Shown: positions 19,144-30,106 of the stretch, piece after piece
How the letters are laid out: each line of letters begins with the position of its first letter
Position numbering within the stretch: position 1 is the stretch's first letter
NCBI RefSeq assembly: GCF_027359595.1
Contig: NZ_CP114783.1
Location: forward strand, 806,001-870,000
Direction of reading: 5' to 3'
Length of the DNA stretch: 64,000 nt
From: Prochlorococcus marinus str. MIT 0912
GTDB lineage: Bacteria; Cyanobacteriota; Cyanobacteriia; PCC-6307; Cyanobiaceae
The notes under the pieces: generated by a model
Databases searched by the model: none
Seen by the model: the letters and a program-made list of their open reading frames with translations, nothing else
What the model was told of the DNA's origin: nothing
Program-made: the position numbers and the translations under genes

Positions 19144-20607
19144 CTAGAGATCACCAAAACCTTTCTTTTTCTTAATTGGTCGCTGTCTTCGGGGGGGCGA
19201 ACCGGGCCCTCCTCTTCCTTTTCTTGACTGATGTGGATTAGCACCGGATGAAGGCATCCCAGGTAGTCCTCCCATCCCAGGAAGTCCTCCGTCCATCCCA
19301 GGTAGTCCTCCTCCAGAAGACATCTGCTTCATTAAGCCTCTCATCCTCTGGAAATCCGCCAGAACCTTATCAACGTCAGCTGGCTTATATCCACTGCCAC
19401 TTGCTACCCTCCGACGTCTTGATGGTTGCGCTGCCAATAATTCAGGTTTATTCCTTTCCTCTAATGACATTGAACCAATCATTGCCTCGATTTTTCTAAG
19501 TTGATCTTCTCCACTTTTAATCATTCCATCATCAATTTTATTCATCCCAGGAATCATTTTCAACAGTCCCCCTAACGAGCCCATTCGCTTTATCATCCTC
19601 ATCTGCTTTACAAAATCTGAAAAATCAAAAGTTGCTTCCTGAAGCTTCTTTTGCATGATTTCTGCATCAGCAATTTCAACTTCTTTCTGTGCTTTTTCAA
19701 CAAGAGTTAAAACATCGCCCATCCCTAAGATTCTGCTGGCCATCCTCTCAGGATAAAAAGGTTGCAATGCCTCAACCTTTTCTCCAGTACCTATAAATTT
19801 AATTGGTTTTCCACTGATTCTTCTAATAGAAAGAGCCGCTCCCCCTCTCGAATCTCCATCTAGCTTTGTAAGAACAGCTCCTGTTATTCCTACTTTTTCA
19901 TGAAAACTTCTGGTTATGTCTGCAGCCTCTTGACCAATCATTGAATCAACTACCAACAAAACTTCATGGGGTCTAACAGCCTCTTTAATCCGAACCATCT
20001 CTCCCATCATTTCGGTATCAATTTGAAGCCGCCCAGCAGTGTCGACAAGAACCGTGTCAAATCCTTCTTCTATAGCTTTTTCCAAGCCTTTTCTTGCAAT
20101 CTCCTCCGGTTTTAAATTTGAACTTAAATTAAAAACCTCTACACCTATTTGGTTCCCAAGAGTTACCAATTGATCAATAGCCGCTGGTCTATATGTGTCA
20201 GCAGCAACAAGTAATGGCTTTTGATTTTTTTCTTTAAGAAGCAATCCAAGTTTTGCTGTAGCGGTAGTCTTTCCAGCCCCCTGAAGTCCAGCCATTAAAA
20301 CTACGGTTGGTTTTTCCTCTGAATTTGCCAAGGGATTATTCTCACCCCCCATGACATTTACTAGTTGCTCATGAACTACTTGAATAAATTTCTGCCCAGG
20401 GTTTATACCTCTGACAACCTCTGTACCAATAGCCTTGACTCTTACTTCTTCGATAAACTCTTTTACAACCGACAAACTAACGTCAGCCTCTAATAGAGCT
20501 CGTCTAACCTGTTTAAGCGCTTCATCAACATTTTCTTCTGAAATTTTAGCTTCACCTTTAAAGGCCTTAACGGCATCTTCAAATTGATTAGACAGTTCCT
20601 CAAACAT
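19144..20607 (-). CDS. ffh: Signal recognition particle protein Ffh (SRP54)
   Basis: GTPase that binds hydrophobic signal sequences and 4.5S RNA and delivers ribosomes to FtsY. The N domain comes first, then the G domain with GLQGAGKT at 107-114, DTAGRLQ and TKLDGDSRGG. The Met-rich M domain follows (FVKQMRMIKRMGSLGGLLKMIPGM in its first part). The C-terminal tail has Gly/Met/Pro repeats (GGLPGMDGGLPGMGGLPGMP) and a basic end. The partner RNA gene is identified at 46415-46509. Length 487. Confidence 0.96.
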   Translation of the reverse strand: MFEELSNQFEDAVKAFKGEAKISEENVDEALKQVRRALLEADVSLSVVKEFIEEVRVKAIGTEVVRGINPGQKFIQVVHEQLVNVMGGENNPLANSEEKPTVVLMAGLQGAGKTTATAKLGLLLKEKNQKPLLVAADTYRPAAIDQLVTLGNQIGVEVFNLSSNLKPEEIARKGLEKAIEEGFDTVLVDTAGRLQIDTEMMGEMVRIKEAVRPHEVLLVVDSMIGQEAADITRSFHEKVGITGAVLTKLDGDSRGGAALSIRRISGKPIKFIGTGEKVEALQPFYPERMASRILGMGDVLTLVEKAQKEVEIADAEIMQKKLQEATFDFSDFVKQMRMIKRMGSLGGLLKMIPGMNKIDDGMIKSGEDQLRKIEAMIGSMSLEERNKPELLAAQPSRRRRVASGSGYKPADVDKVLADFQRMRGLMKQMSSGGGLPGMDGGLPGMGGLPGMPSSGANPHQSRKGRGGPGSPPRRQRPIKKKKGFGDL

Positions 20608-20647
20608 TTTCTTAGAGTTACAGAAATAATTTTTTAAAAATTATTTT

Positions 20648-22702
20648 TTAATTTCCACTAATATAGTCAACTACTAGCCAGTTTTTTTTATTCTTGCCTA
20701 TTATATATTTTACCTTCAAAGAAGGAATTACAGTTTCTGATAAAATTTCACCAGATGAACTAATACTTTTATCTTGATAATTTAATTCAACATCTGCTTC
20801 AATTCTTCTGTCAGATCTTTGAACAATATTTATTGAAGTTATATTTGCATCAATAATCTGTTTTTGTCCTAACAATTTATCTTTCTTTCTCTGTTCAATA
20901 ACTCTATTAAACAGTGAGGGTCTAGCAACAGTGGAAAGAAATTGACTTTCTGAACCATTTAAAATATCAGCTTTACCTGCTAGCCATGATTCAACAAGAG
21001 ATTTAATTTCTTGATTTGAGGGGGCTAGTGAAGTAAGAGGAATTAATTGACTTAAATCTAATGATTCTTCACTATTAACTATTTCACTTGACCCATTATC
21101 TTTATTTTTATTATCATCGGGTTTAGCAAATTTAGACTCAGATATATTATTTAGATCATTATTTGCTGATGGTTTTCTCTGTGTAAGGATTCCAAAGCTT
21201 ATTCCAAAAATAAATAACAAAATAAATGCTAAAGAACTTGTATAAATAGGTCGTTTTAATATGAAAGATTTAAAATCTGAATGTTTAATCAATTCAATTG
21301 TTGAATCATATTTTGCAATTAACTTTTTAACTAAACCAGGTATTAAGAAACCTTCTTTACGTTGTAATAGTGATTTAAAAGACTTTTCTTTCAATATTTC
21401 ATCCAAAGCCCCACCTGGCATTGGCAAGTCAGCTTGTTCCTCTGGGCTTTTTGAAAAATCATTCTCAATTTGTTGTTCAGGAGCTAATGAAGATAAGAAT
21501 GAAAATCCCGCTTTTGCAATTCCTAAAGCTCCTTTTGTTTCCAATTGCTCTACATAAATTTGTACTTCTTTACTATCGAACCAATCATCAAGATTTACCG
21601 TTTGAAATTCAATATCCCTAAAACCTACTAAAACATCTTTTTTTAACCAATTTCTACAGTAGTCACAAAGAGCACCCAAAGTCTCACCTGGATAATTATC
21701 TAACCAGTCTTTTAATTTCTCATCAGAACTACTTCTGAAACGAGACTCTGCTTGATTTACATCCCCTAGCAAAAGATCTAGGCATCCAATTAATGGCATT
21801 GGGTCAAAACCATTAACATTGATATTCCTAAGATATTTACGAGCTTCTTGCAAGAGTTCTGGTTTCCTGTAAGAAAAGCCAGAAGCTATCAAGGAAAAAG
21901 CGGCAAGGAAACCAGCATCTTCCGAACCCCTTCTAAACCAATTTACGTAAATTTTTGACTGTTCTTTTGCAGTTAAAAATTTTCTAATCTGTAGAAAGAA
22001 TAACTCAAAATCATTTTGATTTAATCCTGCTATTTTTTCTGAATTTCTTTTTCCTTCGAGTCCGCCTCTTTTGTTCACAAAGTCTTCTAAAAGAATCAAA
22101 CCTTCCTGATGAGATTTATCGTCTTCTTTCTCTCTACTTAATAAATCAAGAATTCTGTATGGAAGTAAAGTCTTTAAATCACTTTCAAGGGTCTTTCTTT
22201 CTTCAACAAGCTTTCCCATCCTTTGCAATAACTGTATACCTTCCTGAAGCAAATCAGCTCCTGAAGCGTACCTTCTGCAAGCCTGTTCCTCAATAGAAGC
22301 GTCTCTACAAGATAAAGCTGCTATGAGTGTTAAATCCGATTCTCTACCACTTCCCAAGGCTGGAGCTTGTGGAGGTTGCAATGCTTTTTTTGCAAGTTTA
22401 AAAGCTTGAAACGAAGAATTTGATTCCCACAAGAGAAGTAAGCCAGCAACTTCTCTATTTGAAGATAGTTCAAGCCCCGAGGAACCCTCAATAAGAGCAA
22501 GTTCGTAGGATTGTCGTTCGGCAGGATTGGATAAAAGATCAGCAGAAAGTCTTAGCAACTCAGATCTCTGAGCTAAAACCTCATAAGTAAAGCCTTGCTT
22601 GGGAGGACGATCTAGCCTTAGCTGAAAAGCCCTGAGGACTTCTTCAGCATTTGCAGAAGGGCTAACCCCCAATAAGCGAAAATGATCAATAGGTAATTCC
22701 AA
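20648..22702 (-). CDS. ftn2: ARC6/Ftn2/ZipN-like cell division protein
   Basis: In cyanobacteria and chloroplasts this protein tethers FtsZ rings to the membrane. Residues 1-70 are a divergent J-like domain (DHFRLLGVSPSANAEEVLRAF) without the usual HPD triad. A long helical cytoplasmic region follows, then a TM helix around 490-510 (SSLAFILLFIFGISFGIL) and an acidic Ser/Asn-rich linker. The C-terminal IMS-like domain (LVESWLAGKADILNG through NWLVVDYISGN) ends the protein. The 684-residue length fits. It is upstream of ffh on the same strand; its partner ftsZ is at 45.3 kb. Confidence 0.9.
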   Translation of the reverse strand: MELPIDHFRLLGVSPSANAEEVLRAFQLRLDRPPKQGFTYEVLAQRSELLRLSADLLSNPAERQSYELALIEGSSGLELSSNREVAGLLLLWESNSSFQAFKLAKKALQPPQAPALGSGRESDLTLIAALSCRDASIEEQACRRYASGADLLQEGIQLLQRMGKLVEERKTLESDLKTLLPYRILDLLSREKEDDKSHQEGLILLEDFVNKRGGLEGKRNSEKIAGLNQNDFELFFLQIRKFLTAKEQSKIYVNWFRRGSEDAGFLAAFSLIASGFSYRKPELLQEARKYLRNINVNGFDPMPLIGCLDLLLGDVNQAESRFRSSSDEKLKDWLDNYPGETLGALCDYCRNWLKKDVLVGFRDIEFQTVNLDDWFDSKEVQIYVEQLETKGALGIAKAGFSFLSSLAPEQQIENDFSKSPEEQADLPMPGGALDEILKEKSFKSLLQRKEGFLIPGLVKKLIAKYDSTIELIKHSDFKSFILKRPIYTSSLAFILLFIFGISFGILTQRKPSANNDLNNISESKFAKPDDNKNKDNGSSEIVNSEESLDLSQLIPLTSLAPSNQEIKSLVESWLAGKADILNGSESQFLSTVARPSLFNRVIEQRKKDKLLGQKQIIDANITSINIVQRSDRRIEADVELNYQDKSISSSGEILSETVIPSLKVKYIIGKNKKNWLVVDYISGN

Positions 22703-22798
22703 TCGCTACTAGGTAATCAGAAAAAAAGCTCTAGGCATCGTAAGGGGTTTTATCCATTTTGCATCCATTGACGCTTAAAGTCTAAAAAGGATTGATAA

Positions 22799-23893
22799 GT
22801 GAATATGAACGAAGTCATGTCTCACAACCAGGACGAAACCAGGCAAAACCCTATGCAGCAAAGGGAACACGCTGACAGACTAAGCAATCTTGGTAACACG
22901 AAACCAGCTCAAATCAACAGAGAAATTGGTTTAAATCTTTTCAAAGATATGACTTTAGGAAGACGTTTTGAAGATAAATGCGCTGAAATGTATTACAGAG
23001 GGAAGATGTTTGGGTTTGTTCATCTTTACAACGGGCAAGAAGCAATAAGTACAGGTGTTATTGGAGCAATGAAACGCAAACATGACTGGTTTTGCAGCAC
23101 CTATAGAGATCATGTTCATGCTTTAAGTGCTGGAGTGCCAGCAAAAGAGGTTATGAGCGAGCTATTTGGTAAAGAGACAGGCTGCAGTAAAGGTAGAGGT
23201 GGATCTATGCACCTTTTTTCAAAAGAACATCATCTGCTTGGAGGTTATGCATTTATTGGTGAAGGTATTCCAGTTGCCCTTGGGGCAGCATTTAGCAGCA
23301 AATACAAAAGGGAGGCTCTTAAAGAAGATAGTGATTCTGTAACTGCAGCATTTTTTGGAGATGGTACTTGCAATATAGGTCAGTTTTATGAATGTTTAAA
23401 TATGGCCCAGCTATGGAAATTACCCATCATATTTGTAGTTGAAAATAATAAATGGGCAATTGGAATGGCCCATGACAGAGCAACCAGTGAGACTGAAATA
23501 TGGAGAAAAGCCTCAGCATTTGGCATGCCTGGAGAAGAAATTGATGGTATGGACGTTTTAGCAGTTAGAGGAGCCACTCAAAGAGCCTTAGAGCGAGCGA
23601 GAGCTGGAGAAGGGCCAACTTTAATAGAGTGCCTCACTTACAGATTCAGAGGCCATTCTTTGGCTGATCCAGATGAACTTAGATCAGAGAAAGAGAAGGA
23701 TTTCTGGGCTAAAAGAGATCCAATTAAAAAGCTAAAAAATGATTTAACTAGCTCTGGATTAATCTCTGATGAAGAATTAAAAAATATTGAGAAAGAAATA
23801 GATCTTGAAGTTAACGATGCTGTTGAATTTGCTCTAAACGCTCCAGAGCCTGACCCTAGTGAGTTAACTAAATATATTTGGGCGGAAAACTAA
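22799..23893 (+). CDS. pdhA: Pyruvate dehydrogenase E1 component, alpha subunit
   Basis: Thiamine-diphosphate-dependent decarboxylation of pyruvate, giving acetyl groups to E2. The TPP-binding motif runs from [12 protein letters not shown] to FVVENN. The substrate-channel sequence [11 protein letters not shown] and the phosphorylation-loop-like [16 protein letters not shown] are intact. GTG 22799 is preferred because AAAGGA lies 7-8 bases upstream; ATGs at 22805 and 22817 are alternatives. The E3 partner lpdA is at 31.9 kb; the E1 beta and E2 genes are not here. Confidence 0.95.
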   Translation: MNMNEVMSHNQDETRQNPMQQREHADRLSNLGNTKPAQINREIGLNLFKDMTLGRRFEDKCAEMYYRGKMFGFVHLYNGQEAISTGVIGAMKRKHDWFCSTYRDHVHALSAGVPAKEVMSELFGKETGCSKGRGGSMHLFSKEHHLLGGYAFIGEGIPVALGAAFSSKYKREALKEDSDSVTAAFFGDGTCNIGQFYECLNMAQLWKLPIIFVVENNKWAIGMAHDRATSETEIWRKASAFGMPGEEIDGMDVLAVRGATQRALERARAGEGPTLIECLTYRFRGHSLADPDELRSEKEKDFWAKRDPIKKLKNDLTSSGLISDEELKNIEKEIDLEVNDAVEFALNAPEPDPSELTKYIWAEN

Positions 23894-23911
23894 AACTATA
23901 GTAGCTAAATT

Positions 23912-24853
23912 TCAAATTCCACTTGGAAGTTTTCTCGTGAGATTTCTCAATTTTCTTAAAGCTTTTAACTCAACTTGCCTAACCCTCTCACGTGTAACCT
24001 GCAACAATCTGCCTATCTCTGCGAGAGTATGTCTTTCATTACCTTCTAAGCCAAACCTAAGCCTAATAACGTGCTGCTCTTGTTCGCTTAGATGGCTGAG
24101 CCACCTTCCAAGTTGCTCTTGATGAATTTTTTGTTCAACTTTATCAAGTGGTTCTTCTCCCGAGCCGTCAGCTATTAGATCACCTAAAAAGCTACGGCCC
24201 TCATCACCATTAACAGGTGCATCAAGACTGCTTGTAGTAAGAGCTTGTCTCAAAATCGAATCAAGTTCTTCTAACTCAATTTCCATTGCCTCAGCTATTT
24301 CAATTCGGCTAGGCATTGCACCAAGCTTATGAGCTAAATCTAAGCTGACTTTTCTAATGGTCGCCAATCTCTCACTTAAATGAACAGGTAATCGAATTGT
24401 TCTTGACTGACAAGCAATAGCTCTAGTCATGCTTTGCCTTATCCACCAAAAGGCATAAGTAGAAAACTTATATCCACGAGTAGGGTCAAATTTTTCGACC
24501 GCTCTTTCTAATCCAAGAGAACCTTCCTGAACTAAATCTAAAAGTTCAAGACCTTTGCCCTGATATTTCTTCGCAACACTCACAACCAATCGAAGATTGG
24601 CTTTCATCATTCTTTCCTTTGCCCTTCTTCCAATTCGAATCAATCTTTTTTGATGAGAAGTAAATTCTTTGCTCTGCTCTTTAATCTGACCGTCTTCAGT
24701 GAGACTCATAAGAGTTTGAACCTGATTACCAAGTTCAATTTCCTCAGCAGGAGTTAAAAGAGGAACTCTTCCTATGGAAGAAAGGTACCAACTAATTGGA
24801 TCACTGCTGCGTCGTTTTTGAGATTCAGCAGGCTTGGGTGCAGATGAAACCAT
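23912..24853 (-). CDS. Group 2 RNA polymerase sigma factor (sigma-70 family)
   Basis: Alternative principal-type sigma factor. Region 1.2 is seen as DPISWYLSSIGRVPLLTPAEE, region 2 as NLRLVVSVAKKYQGKGLELLD followed by GYKFSTYAFWWIRQSMTRAI (recognising the -10 element), region 3 in the middle and region 4 as HTLAEIGRLLQVTRERVRQVE (HTH for -35). At 313 residues it lacks the long region 1.1 of RpoD. Cyanobacteria have several such factors (SigB-SigE type) and I cannot name which. It converges with pdhA, 18 bp apart. Confidence 0.92.
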   Translation of the reverse strand: MVSSAPKPAESQKRRSSDPISWYLSSIGRVPLLTPAEEIELGNQVQTLMSLTEDGQIKEQSKEFTSHQKRLIRIGRRAKERMMKANLRLVVSVAKKYQGKGLELLDLVQEGSLGLERAVEKFDPTRGYKFSTYAFWWIRQSMTRAIACQSRTIRLPVHLSERLATIRKVSLDLAHKLGAMPSRIEIAEAMEIELEELDSILRQALTTSSLDAPVNGDEGRSFLGDLIADGSGEEPLDKVEQKIHQEQLGRWLSHLSEQEQHVIRLRFGLEGNERHTLAEIGRLLQVTRERVRQVELKALRKLRNLTRKLPSGI

Positions 24854-25012
24854 TGTTTCTTGACCCCGTTACTTCAAAGTGATAAGACTTTCCTACATAA
24901 ATTGCAAAAAGGCCCTGGGTTTCAAGAAGGCTTCAGATTCTGTTGACGATTAGTTAACAAATGACACCAAATTGGCGGTTTAAGGCCCTGTAAATGTTTG
25001 TTTCAAAACATT

Positions 25013-26581
25013 TCAAGAGCTTTCCTTTTTTATTAATTCAGCAAGAAAAGTGCAAATAGCACTTGCAGTGCTCCCTCTTGAGCAAGATGCTCCTGCATAT
25101 GCATGCATCAATGCTGATGCCGCAAGCAAATTAGTATCCAATCGCTTAGCACTTGCTAGCCCAGAGGCTCCCATCCCCGAAACGAAACCAGCCAAAACAT
25201 CGCCAAGTCCAGTTCTTGCAACACTTGAATTGACTTGTCCTATTTGCCAGCTTTTCCCTTGTGGATCACAAATGACACTATGAGCACATTTCAATAAGAC
25301 CGAAGAACCGCATATCCTTGCAGCTTCAATTCCAGCCTTCAATGGATTCGAGCAATCAATTAAAGGAAATAACCTTTTAAATTCACCAAGATGAGGGGTA
25401 AGCCAAGTAGGACCTTCTCTATCGTTTAGCCATTTCCAACCTATCGAAGTTAGCGACAGACGATTTATTGCATCAGCATCAAGAACAAGTAATCCTTTGA
25501 AATCCTTTAAGTCAGATCCAAAACAATCTTTTTCTTCTGCAATCCCTAATCCAGGCCCAAGCAAAATCGAGTCATACTTATTTAAATCAACATCATTGAA
25601 AACTTTGGAAAAATCTGAAGAACCGTTCTGAAAAGTATTTAGATCTCCAAGCAATAAGACTTCAGGGTGAGTAGCCCAAAGCCCAGATGAAACTGAATTT
25701 GGCAATATAGCGCTAACACTACCTGCTCCACTTGCTAAAGCTCCATTCAAAGCAAGCGATGATGCTCCTTTATATTTCTCACTTCCTGCAATCACGAGAA
25801 CTCTTCCTCTCTGGTATTTACTCTTACTTTTACTTGGCATAGGCCAAACAAAAGTAGACAAATCTGAAAAAGAAATCCTTAGAGGCTGGGTTTCAGGCAA
25901 ATCATCTAAGATCTTATCCGGAATCCCGATATCTACTCTCTCTAAACTACCTACATAATCAATAGCTGAATCTTGAATTAACCCAGACTTAAATAGTCCC
26001 AAAGACAATGTGTGGCTGGCTTTACATGAAGTATTTGATATTATATTTCCATTATCTGAGTCCAATCCTGCGGGGACATCAATACTAATCAATTTATCAG
26101 GACTAAATGTCTTCTTCGAATTCAATAAATAAACTATTTCTTCAGAAATAATTCTTGATTGTCCTAATCCAAATAATGCCTCAATCCATAATAAATTCGA
26201 ATTCGCATCTGGTTTACGCTCCAAGTTTTCAATCCCAATCTGCATTGCATAATCGAAATGTTTTTGTGTTAATTCTTTTTTTAATGGGAATGGACTCCAA
26301 ATAGAGATATTTACTCCTGCAATATAAAGTTCTCTTGCGACAACGAGTCCATCGCCTCCGTTGTGACCTGGCCCCACTAAAACTATGGCACCATTTTCAA
26401 TCAATCCTTGTCTGTCTAATATCCATGAAGAGATACCAATCCCTACTTTTTCCATAAGAGCTTCAACAGGCATACCCATAGAAAACATTTGTTTTTCTAT
26501 GTTTTTCATCTGTTCTGAAGAAACCATCAAATGCTCCGAATCAGATTGAGGCCAATTCAAAATCAAAAAGAAACCAATCAA
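25013..26581 (-). CDS. nnrDE: Bifunctional NAD(P)H-hydrate epimerase / dehydratase
   Basis: Repairs damaged NADH/NADPH hydrates. The N-terminal YjeF-type epimerase domain has GPGHNGGDGLVVARELY. The C-terminal ribokinase-like dehydratase domain has GRVLVIAGSEKYKGA, LLGPGLG, LDADAINRL, TPHLGEFKRLF and the catalytic GLGDVLAGFVSGM. At 522 residues both domains are complete. The start is uncertain: ATG 26581 is listed, while TTG 26560 (giving NWPQSD) or an ATG at 26527 would match a typical N-terminus better. Divergent from mnmA, with only 22 bp between starts. Confidence 0.92.
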   Translation of the reverse strand: MIGFFLILNWPQSDSEHLMVSSEQMKNIEKQMFSMGMPVEALMEKVGIGISSWILDRQGLIENGAIVLVGPGHNGGDGLVVARELYIAGVNISIWSPFPLKKELTQKHFDYAMQIGIENLERKPDANSNLLWIEALFGLGQSRIISEEIVYLLNSKKTFSPDKLISIDVPAGLDSDNGNIISNTSCKASHTLSLGLFKSGLIQDSAIDYVGSLERVDIGIPDKILDDLPETQPLRISFSDLSTFVWPMPSKSKSKYQRGRVLVIAGSEKYKGASSLALNGALASGAGSVSAILPNSVSSGLWATHPEVLLLGDLNTFQNGSSDFSKVFNDVDLNKYDSILLGPGLGIAEEKDCFGSDLKDFKGLLVLDADAINRLSLTSIGWKWLNDREGPTWLTPHLGEFKRLFPLIDCSNPLKAGIEAARICGSSVLLKCAHSVICDPQGKSWQIGQVNSSVARTGLGDVLAGFVSGMGASGLASAKRLDTNLLAASALMHAYAGASCSRGSTASAICTFLAELIKKESS

Positions 26582-26603
26582 CTATGAATAAAAGCTACTA
26601 TCA

Positions 26604-27818
26604 ATGCCCATGAATGTGGAAACAAGAGAAACAAAAAAAGTTTTAAATCATTTGACTTCAGAAGAAACAGTCGAGAAAACATTAAAAAGACTGCAAACAT
26701 TTTCTGGAAATCATTCGGTTGTAGTAGGGCTTTCCGGAGGGGTAGATAGCTCCTTAACGGCGGCTCTTCTCTGTGAAGCTGGCTGGGATGTAGTGGGATT
26801 AACCTTGTGGCTAATGAAAGGGAAAGGTTCTTGCTGTTCTGATGGATTAATTGATGCTTCAGGGATATGCGATCAACTTGGAATCAAACATCACATAGTT
26901 GATTCGAAAGAAATCTTTCAAAAAGAAATCATCAATAATGTCGTCAAAGGATATGAGGAGGGAATCACCCCTTTGCCCTGCTCGCGCTGCAACAAATCAG
27001 TCAAATTCTCAGAAATGCTCAAATGGGTTAAAGAAAATAAAAATATCGAGAAGATCGCTACTGGGCATTACGCAAGAATTAGATACTCAAACGAATCTTT
27101 CAATAAAAATGATCTTCCGAGTGATGGAATAAAAAGACATAAGCTTTTAAGAGGTAAAGATCTCAATAAAGATCAAAGCTATTTTTTATATGATCTTCCT
27201 CAAGAAATTTTAGGAAAAACAATTTTCCCTCTGGGAGAATTAACTAAAGAGACAACACGAATCGAAGCTTTTAAGCATTCATTAAAAACTGCCAAAAAGC
27301 CAGAAAGTCAAGACCTTTGTCTTGCTGAACATTACGGATCAATGAATGCTTTTATTGATAAGTATCTACCCAAAAAGGAAGGAGAAATTGTCCTTAAAAA
27401 CGGGAAAGTCATAGGATCCCATAATGGAATTCAGCATTTCACAATAGGACAACGAAAGGGATTAGGTATTGCATGGGAAGTTCCTCTACATGTTGTTGAA
27501 ATTGATGCCTCTTTAAACAAAGTAATTGTTGCTCCAAGAGAAGATTCTGGTAAGTCAGAGTGTGTTGTCAAAGATATAAATTGGGTATCAATTGAAGCAC
27601 CTCAAAAACCAATAGAAGTTGAGGTCCAAATCAGATACAGAAGCAAAGCAGTGAAAGCAAAGTTAATACCAATTATTGACAGTAATAAAAAAAATTATTG
27701 TTATAAATGTCATATTCATTTTGAAGAAGATCAATTTTCAATTACTCCTGGACAAGCAGCAGTATTTTACAAGGGTGATTATGTATTAGGAGGAGGAATT
27801 ATTTCGAAAAATTCTTAA
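26604..27818 (+). CDS. mnmA: tRNA-specific 2-thiouridylase MnmA
   Basis: Inserts sulfur at position 2 of wobble uridine in tRNA-Lys, -Glu and -Gln. The PP-loop SGGVDS is at residues 44-49; the catalytic cysteine region [13 protein letters not shown] and the later [11 protein letters not shown] are present, along with [16 protein letters not shown] and a C-terminal beta-barrel. The N-terminus has about 30 extra residues before the core. It overlaps the end of lnt by 4 bp in convergent orientation. Confidence 0.95.
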   Translation: MPMNVETRETKKVLNHLTSEETVEKTLKRLQTFSGNHSVVVGLSGGVDSSLTAALLCEAGWDVVGLTLWLMKGKGSCCSDGLIDASGICDQLGIKHHIVDSKEIFQKEIINNVVKGYEEGITPLPCSRCNKSVKFSEMLKWVKENKNIEKIATGHYARIRYSNESFNKNDLPSDGIKRHKLLRGKDLNKDQSYFLYDLPQEILGKTIFPLGELTKETTRIEAFKHSLKTAKKPESQDLCLAEHYGSMNAFIDKYLPKKEGEIVLKNGKVIGSHNGIQHFTIGQRKGLGIAWEVPLHVVEIDASLNKVIVAPREDSGKSECVVKDINWVSIEAPQKPIEVEVQIRYRSKAVKAKLIPIIDSNKKNYCYKCHIHFEEDQFSITPGQAAVFYKGDYVLGGGIISKNS

Positions 27819-29293
27819 TATACATCATACTTACGTGATCGTAAAACGCCTATTAAACTTATAAAAATAACTGAAATCAAAGGCAAGTCAGAGTTTAATG
27901 TATATAATGTTTTCTTTCCGTTTAATTCCAGGTCAACGAGTTTAACAAGTTCTTTATTTGGTTTAAGTAGGGTATCAATTCTTCCATTACTTTTAATCAA
28001 AGATGTTGGTCCAGTATTAGAGACAGCTATTAAATTTTTCGATGTTTCAATACTCCTTAATTGAGCAATAGATAAAAATTGTCTTTGCAAAGACATAGGA
28101 TAAGGATCTAAATTTGCAATGACTAAAATCCATTTAGCTCCTTGATTTACTGCTTTAGCTATAGCTTTTCCATTACTCAATTCATAACAAATAGCACCTG
28201 CGAAAGAGGGACCCTCCCAATCAAGAAGTCTTGATGGATTCCCACTTTCAATTCCACCTACTGCAGAAAGGCCATTTTTCATAAAGTTAGGCAATGCAGG
28301 AATCCATTCGCCCAGAGGGACTAATCTAGATTTGTCCAATACATCCGAAAAAGACTCATCACCTGGATTAAAAACCAATATTGAACTTCGTAGAGAACCA
28401 TTTATTTTCCTGAAACCTCCAGAAAGAAATTTCACAGGAAAATCTCGAATCTTTGTTCTATCCAAAGGCAACGTTCCCTCTGGAGAGATTAAAAAAGATG
28501 CATTCATTTCAACAGCATCAGTTAATGCTCTATCTACTTTTGAAGGCAAAGCATTAATTTCTTCCTGACTAAATTTTTGTCTTATTGGAATATTTGTTTG
28601 CCACATCGCAACCTGTTCTGCCGAATCAGTTGGAGAATCCAACAACAAGATAAATCCAATTAAATGAGCTAAAGAAAAATACGCAACGCCAAGAATAATC
28701 AATTTCTTGAGTTTTTTTCTAGATTGAAAAGCAACTGAAAGCTGCCATATCCACCATCCAGCTAAAAGATGTATAGAGGCCAAGCCGCCCGAACCTATCC
28801 ATCTTGCTAATCCTGCCAAATATCTATCTTGTGGTAATAAACTTGGCCCTACACCTATCCAAAACAAAGGGCCTCTAGATAGGATTTCTTCGGTTAGCCC
28901 CCATATTGTTGATAATAAGACGGCATAAATAAACTTATTTTCTAATTTAGAAAACTGCAGTCTTCCAGGAGCCAAAAAACCACTTAAAGCTGACCAACTA
29001 AAAACCAGAGTCCCTCCAAAGGCTCCACACAAAAGCCATATAAGGATGGTAATAGGCAAGCTTAAACTTGAGTCTATCCCTACCCAACTTAGTGGATGCA
29101 AAGATAGCAACCACTTATGACTCCATAAAATAGCCATCGCACCCCAACAAAAGCCTCCCCATGGATTCTTACTAGCAGGCCAAAGCAAAGATAGTCCCAA
29201 AAGCATGAATACATAATTGCCTTCACCAAGGGAGATTCCGGCTAAAGCACCACCAGCAAAAGCTTTAATAAAAAGAGAATAGATATTATTCAT
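27815..29293 (-). CDS. lnt: Apolipoprotein N-acyltransferase
   Basis: Adds the third acyl chain to lipoprotein N-terminal cysteines. About the first 220 residues form six or more TM helices ([38 protein letters not shown]). The following carbon-nitrogen-hydrolase domain shows the catalytic Glu in LISPEGTLP and the catalytic Cys in [11 protein letters not shown] final TM helix ([15 protein letters not shown]) ends the protein. The sequence is divergent from the E. coli enzyme but the order is right. Confidence 0.88.
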   Translation of the reverse strand: MNNIYSLFIKAFAGGALAGISLGEGNYVFMLLGLSLLWPASKNPWGGFCWGAMAILWSHKWLLSLHPLSWVGIDSSLSLPITILIWLLCGAFGGTLVFSWSALSGFLAPGRLQFSKLENKFIYAVLLSTIWGLTEEILSRGPLFWIGVGPSLLPQDRYLAGLARWIGSGGLASIHLLAGWWIWQLSVAFQSRKKLKKLIILGVAYFSLAHLIGFILLLDSPTDSAEQVAMWQTNIPIRQKFSQEEINALPSKVDRALTDAVEMNASFLISPEGTLPLDRTKIRDFPVKFLSGGFRKINGSLRSSILVFNPGDESFSDVLDKSRLVPLGEWIPALPNFMKNGLSAVGGIESGNPSRLLDWEGPSFAGAICYELSNGKAIAKAVNQGAKWILVIANLDPYPMSLQRQFLSIAQLRSIETSKNLIAVSNTGPTSLIKSNGRIDTLLKPNKELVKLVDLELNGKKTLYTLNSDLPLISVIFISLIGVLRSRKYDVY

Positions 29294-29411
29294 AAATCTA
29301 ATTTAATAAAATATACACCAACAAAATTCATACTCTCTGGTTAGTTATCTTTTAAATAGGTGTAATTTGGGTATTAATCTGTAAGAATATTTCCGACTAC
29401 TTAATATTGCT

Positions 29412-30011
29412 GTGAGAGAAATCTTAATTAGCTTTTCTGTTTGCCTTAGCTGCTTGATGATTGCAGTGATCAGCCAAATCATCTCACCAACTCCAACAAA
29501 TGCCTTACAAATTGACCAAGCAATCCAAGCGGATGTAAGGCAATCCACAAAAACCAGCGAATCTGTAACTAATCCATTTGAATTAGACCCAGAAGACCCA
29601 AATCCATCACTTTTTACTATGGCTTCAGATAAAACCAGTGCAAGTAACTCTCCTCTCGGAGGAGCTGAGATAGGAGCATCTCAAGTAACTTCAAGTGGGC
29701 TGAAAATCACTGAATTAGTTTTAGGTGATGGTCAAGAAGCCACCCCAGGAACAAGTGTCTCAGTAAATTACAAGGGTACTCTTGATGATGGGAAAGAATT
29801 TGACAGCAGTTATGAAAGAGGTCCTTTTGAATTTTCTTTAGGTGCAGGGATGGTGATAAAGGGTTGGGATGAGGGAGTCGCAGGGATGAAAGTTGGAGGT
29901 AAAAGAAAATTAGTCATCCCACCAGAATTAGGGTATGGCAGCAGAGGGATAGGTCCAATCCCCCCTAATTCAGTTTTAACTTTTGAAGTGGAATTATTAG
30001 CTGTTAAGTGA
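29412..30011 (+). CDS. FKBP-type peptidyl-prolyl cis-trans isomerase, exported
   Basis: Proline isomerase probably acting in the periplasm or thylakoid lumen. A GTG start at 29412 gives a signal sequence ([20 protein letters not shown]; a Cys at residue 11 and another at 14 lie within the hydrophobic core). A low-complexity polar linker of about 60 residues follows, then one FKBP domain ([57 protein letters not shown]). Length 199. It is followed by an 11-bp palindrome before sodN. Confidence 0.9.
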   Translation: MREILISFSVCLSCLMIAVISQIISPTPTNALQIDQAIQADVRQSTKTSESVTNPFELDPEDPNPSLFTMASDKTSASNSPLGGAEIGASQVTSSGLKITELVLGDGQEATPGTSVSVNYKGTLDDGKEFDSSYERGPFEFSLGAGMVIKGWDEGVAGMKVGGKRKLVIPPELGYGSRGIGPIPPNSVLTFEVELLAVK

Positions 30012-30047
30012 ATTTCTTAAATTATTCAGAAAGCTCTAGAAAAAGTT

Positions 30048-30071
30048 ATGGCGTTTGTTGACAAACGCCAT
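30048..30071. repeat. Perfect 11-bp inverted repeat upstream of sodN
   Basis: ATGGCGTTTGT, two bases, ACAAACGCCAT. The repeat lies 36 bp after the FKBP stop and 36-59 bp before the candidate sodN starts. No T-run follows, only AATGT and an A-run, so it does not look like a plain terminator. It may be an operator or a 5' UTR hairpin of sodN. It is GC-richer than its surroundings. Confidence 0.6.
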
Positions 30072-30106
30072 TAATGTAAAAAAAAATGTTCACAAATTAT
30101 TTTCAG

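Noticed and set aside
19248-19499. Plus-strand frame opposite the ffh tail
   Set aside because: Repetitive appearance comes from the Gly/Met/Pro repeats of Ffh read on the other strand.
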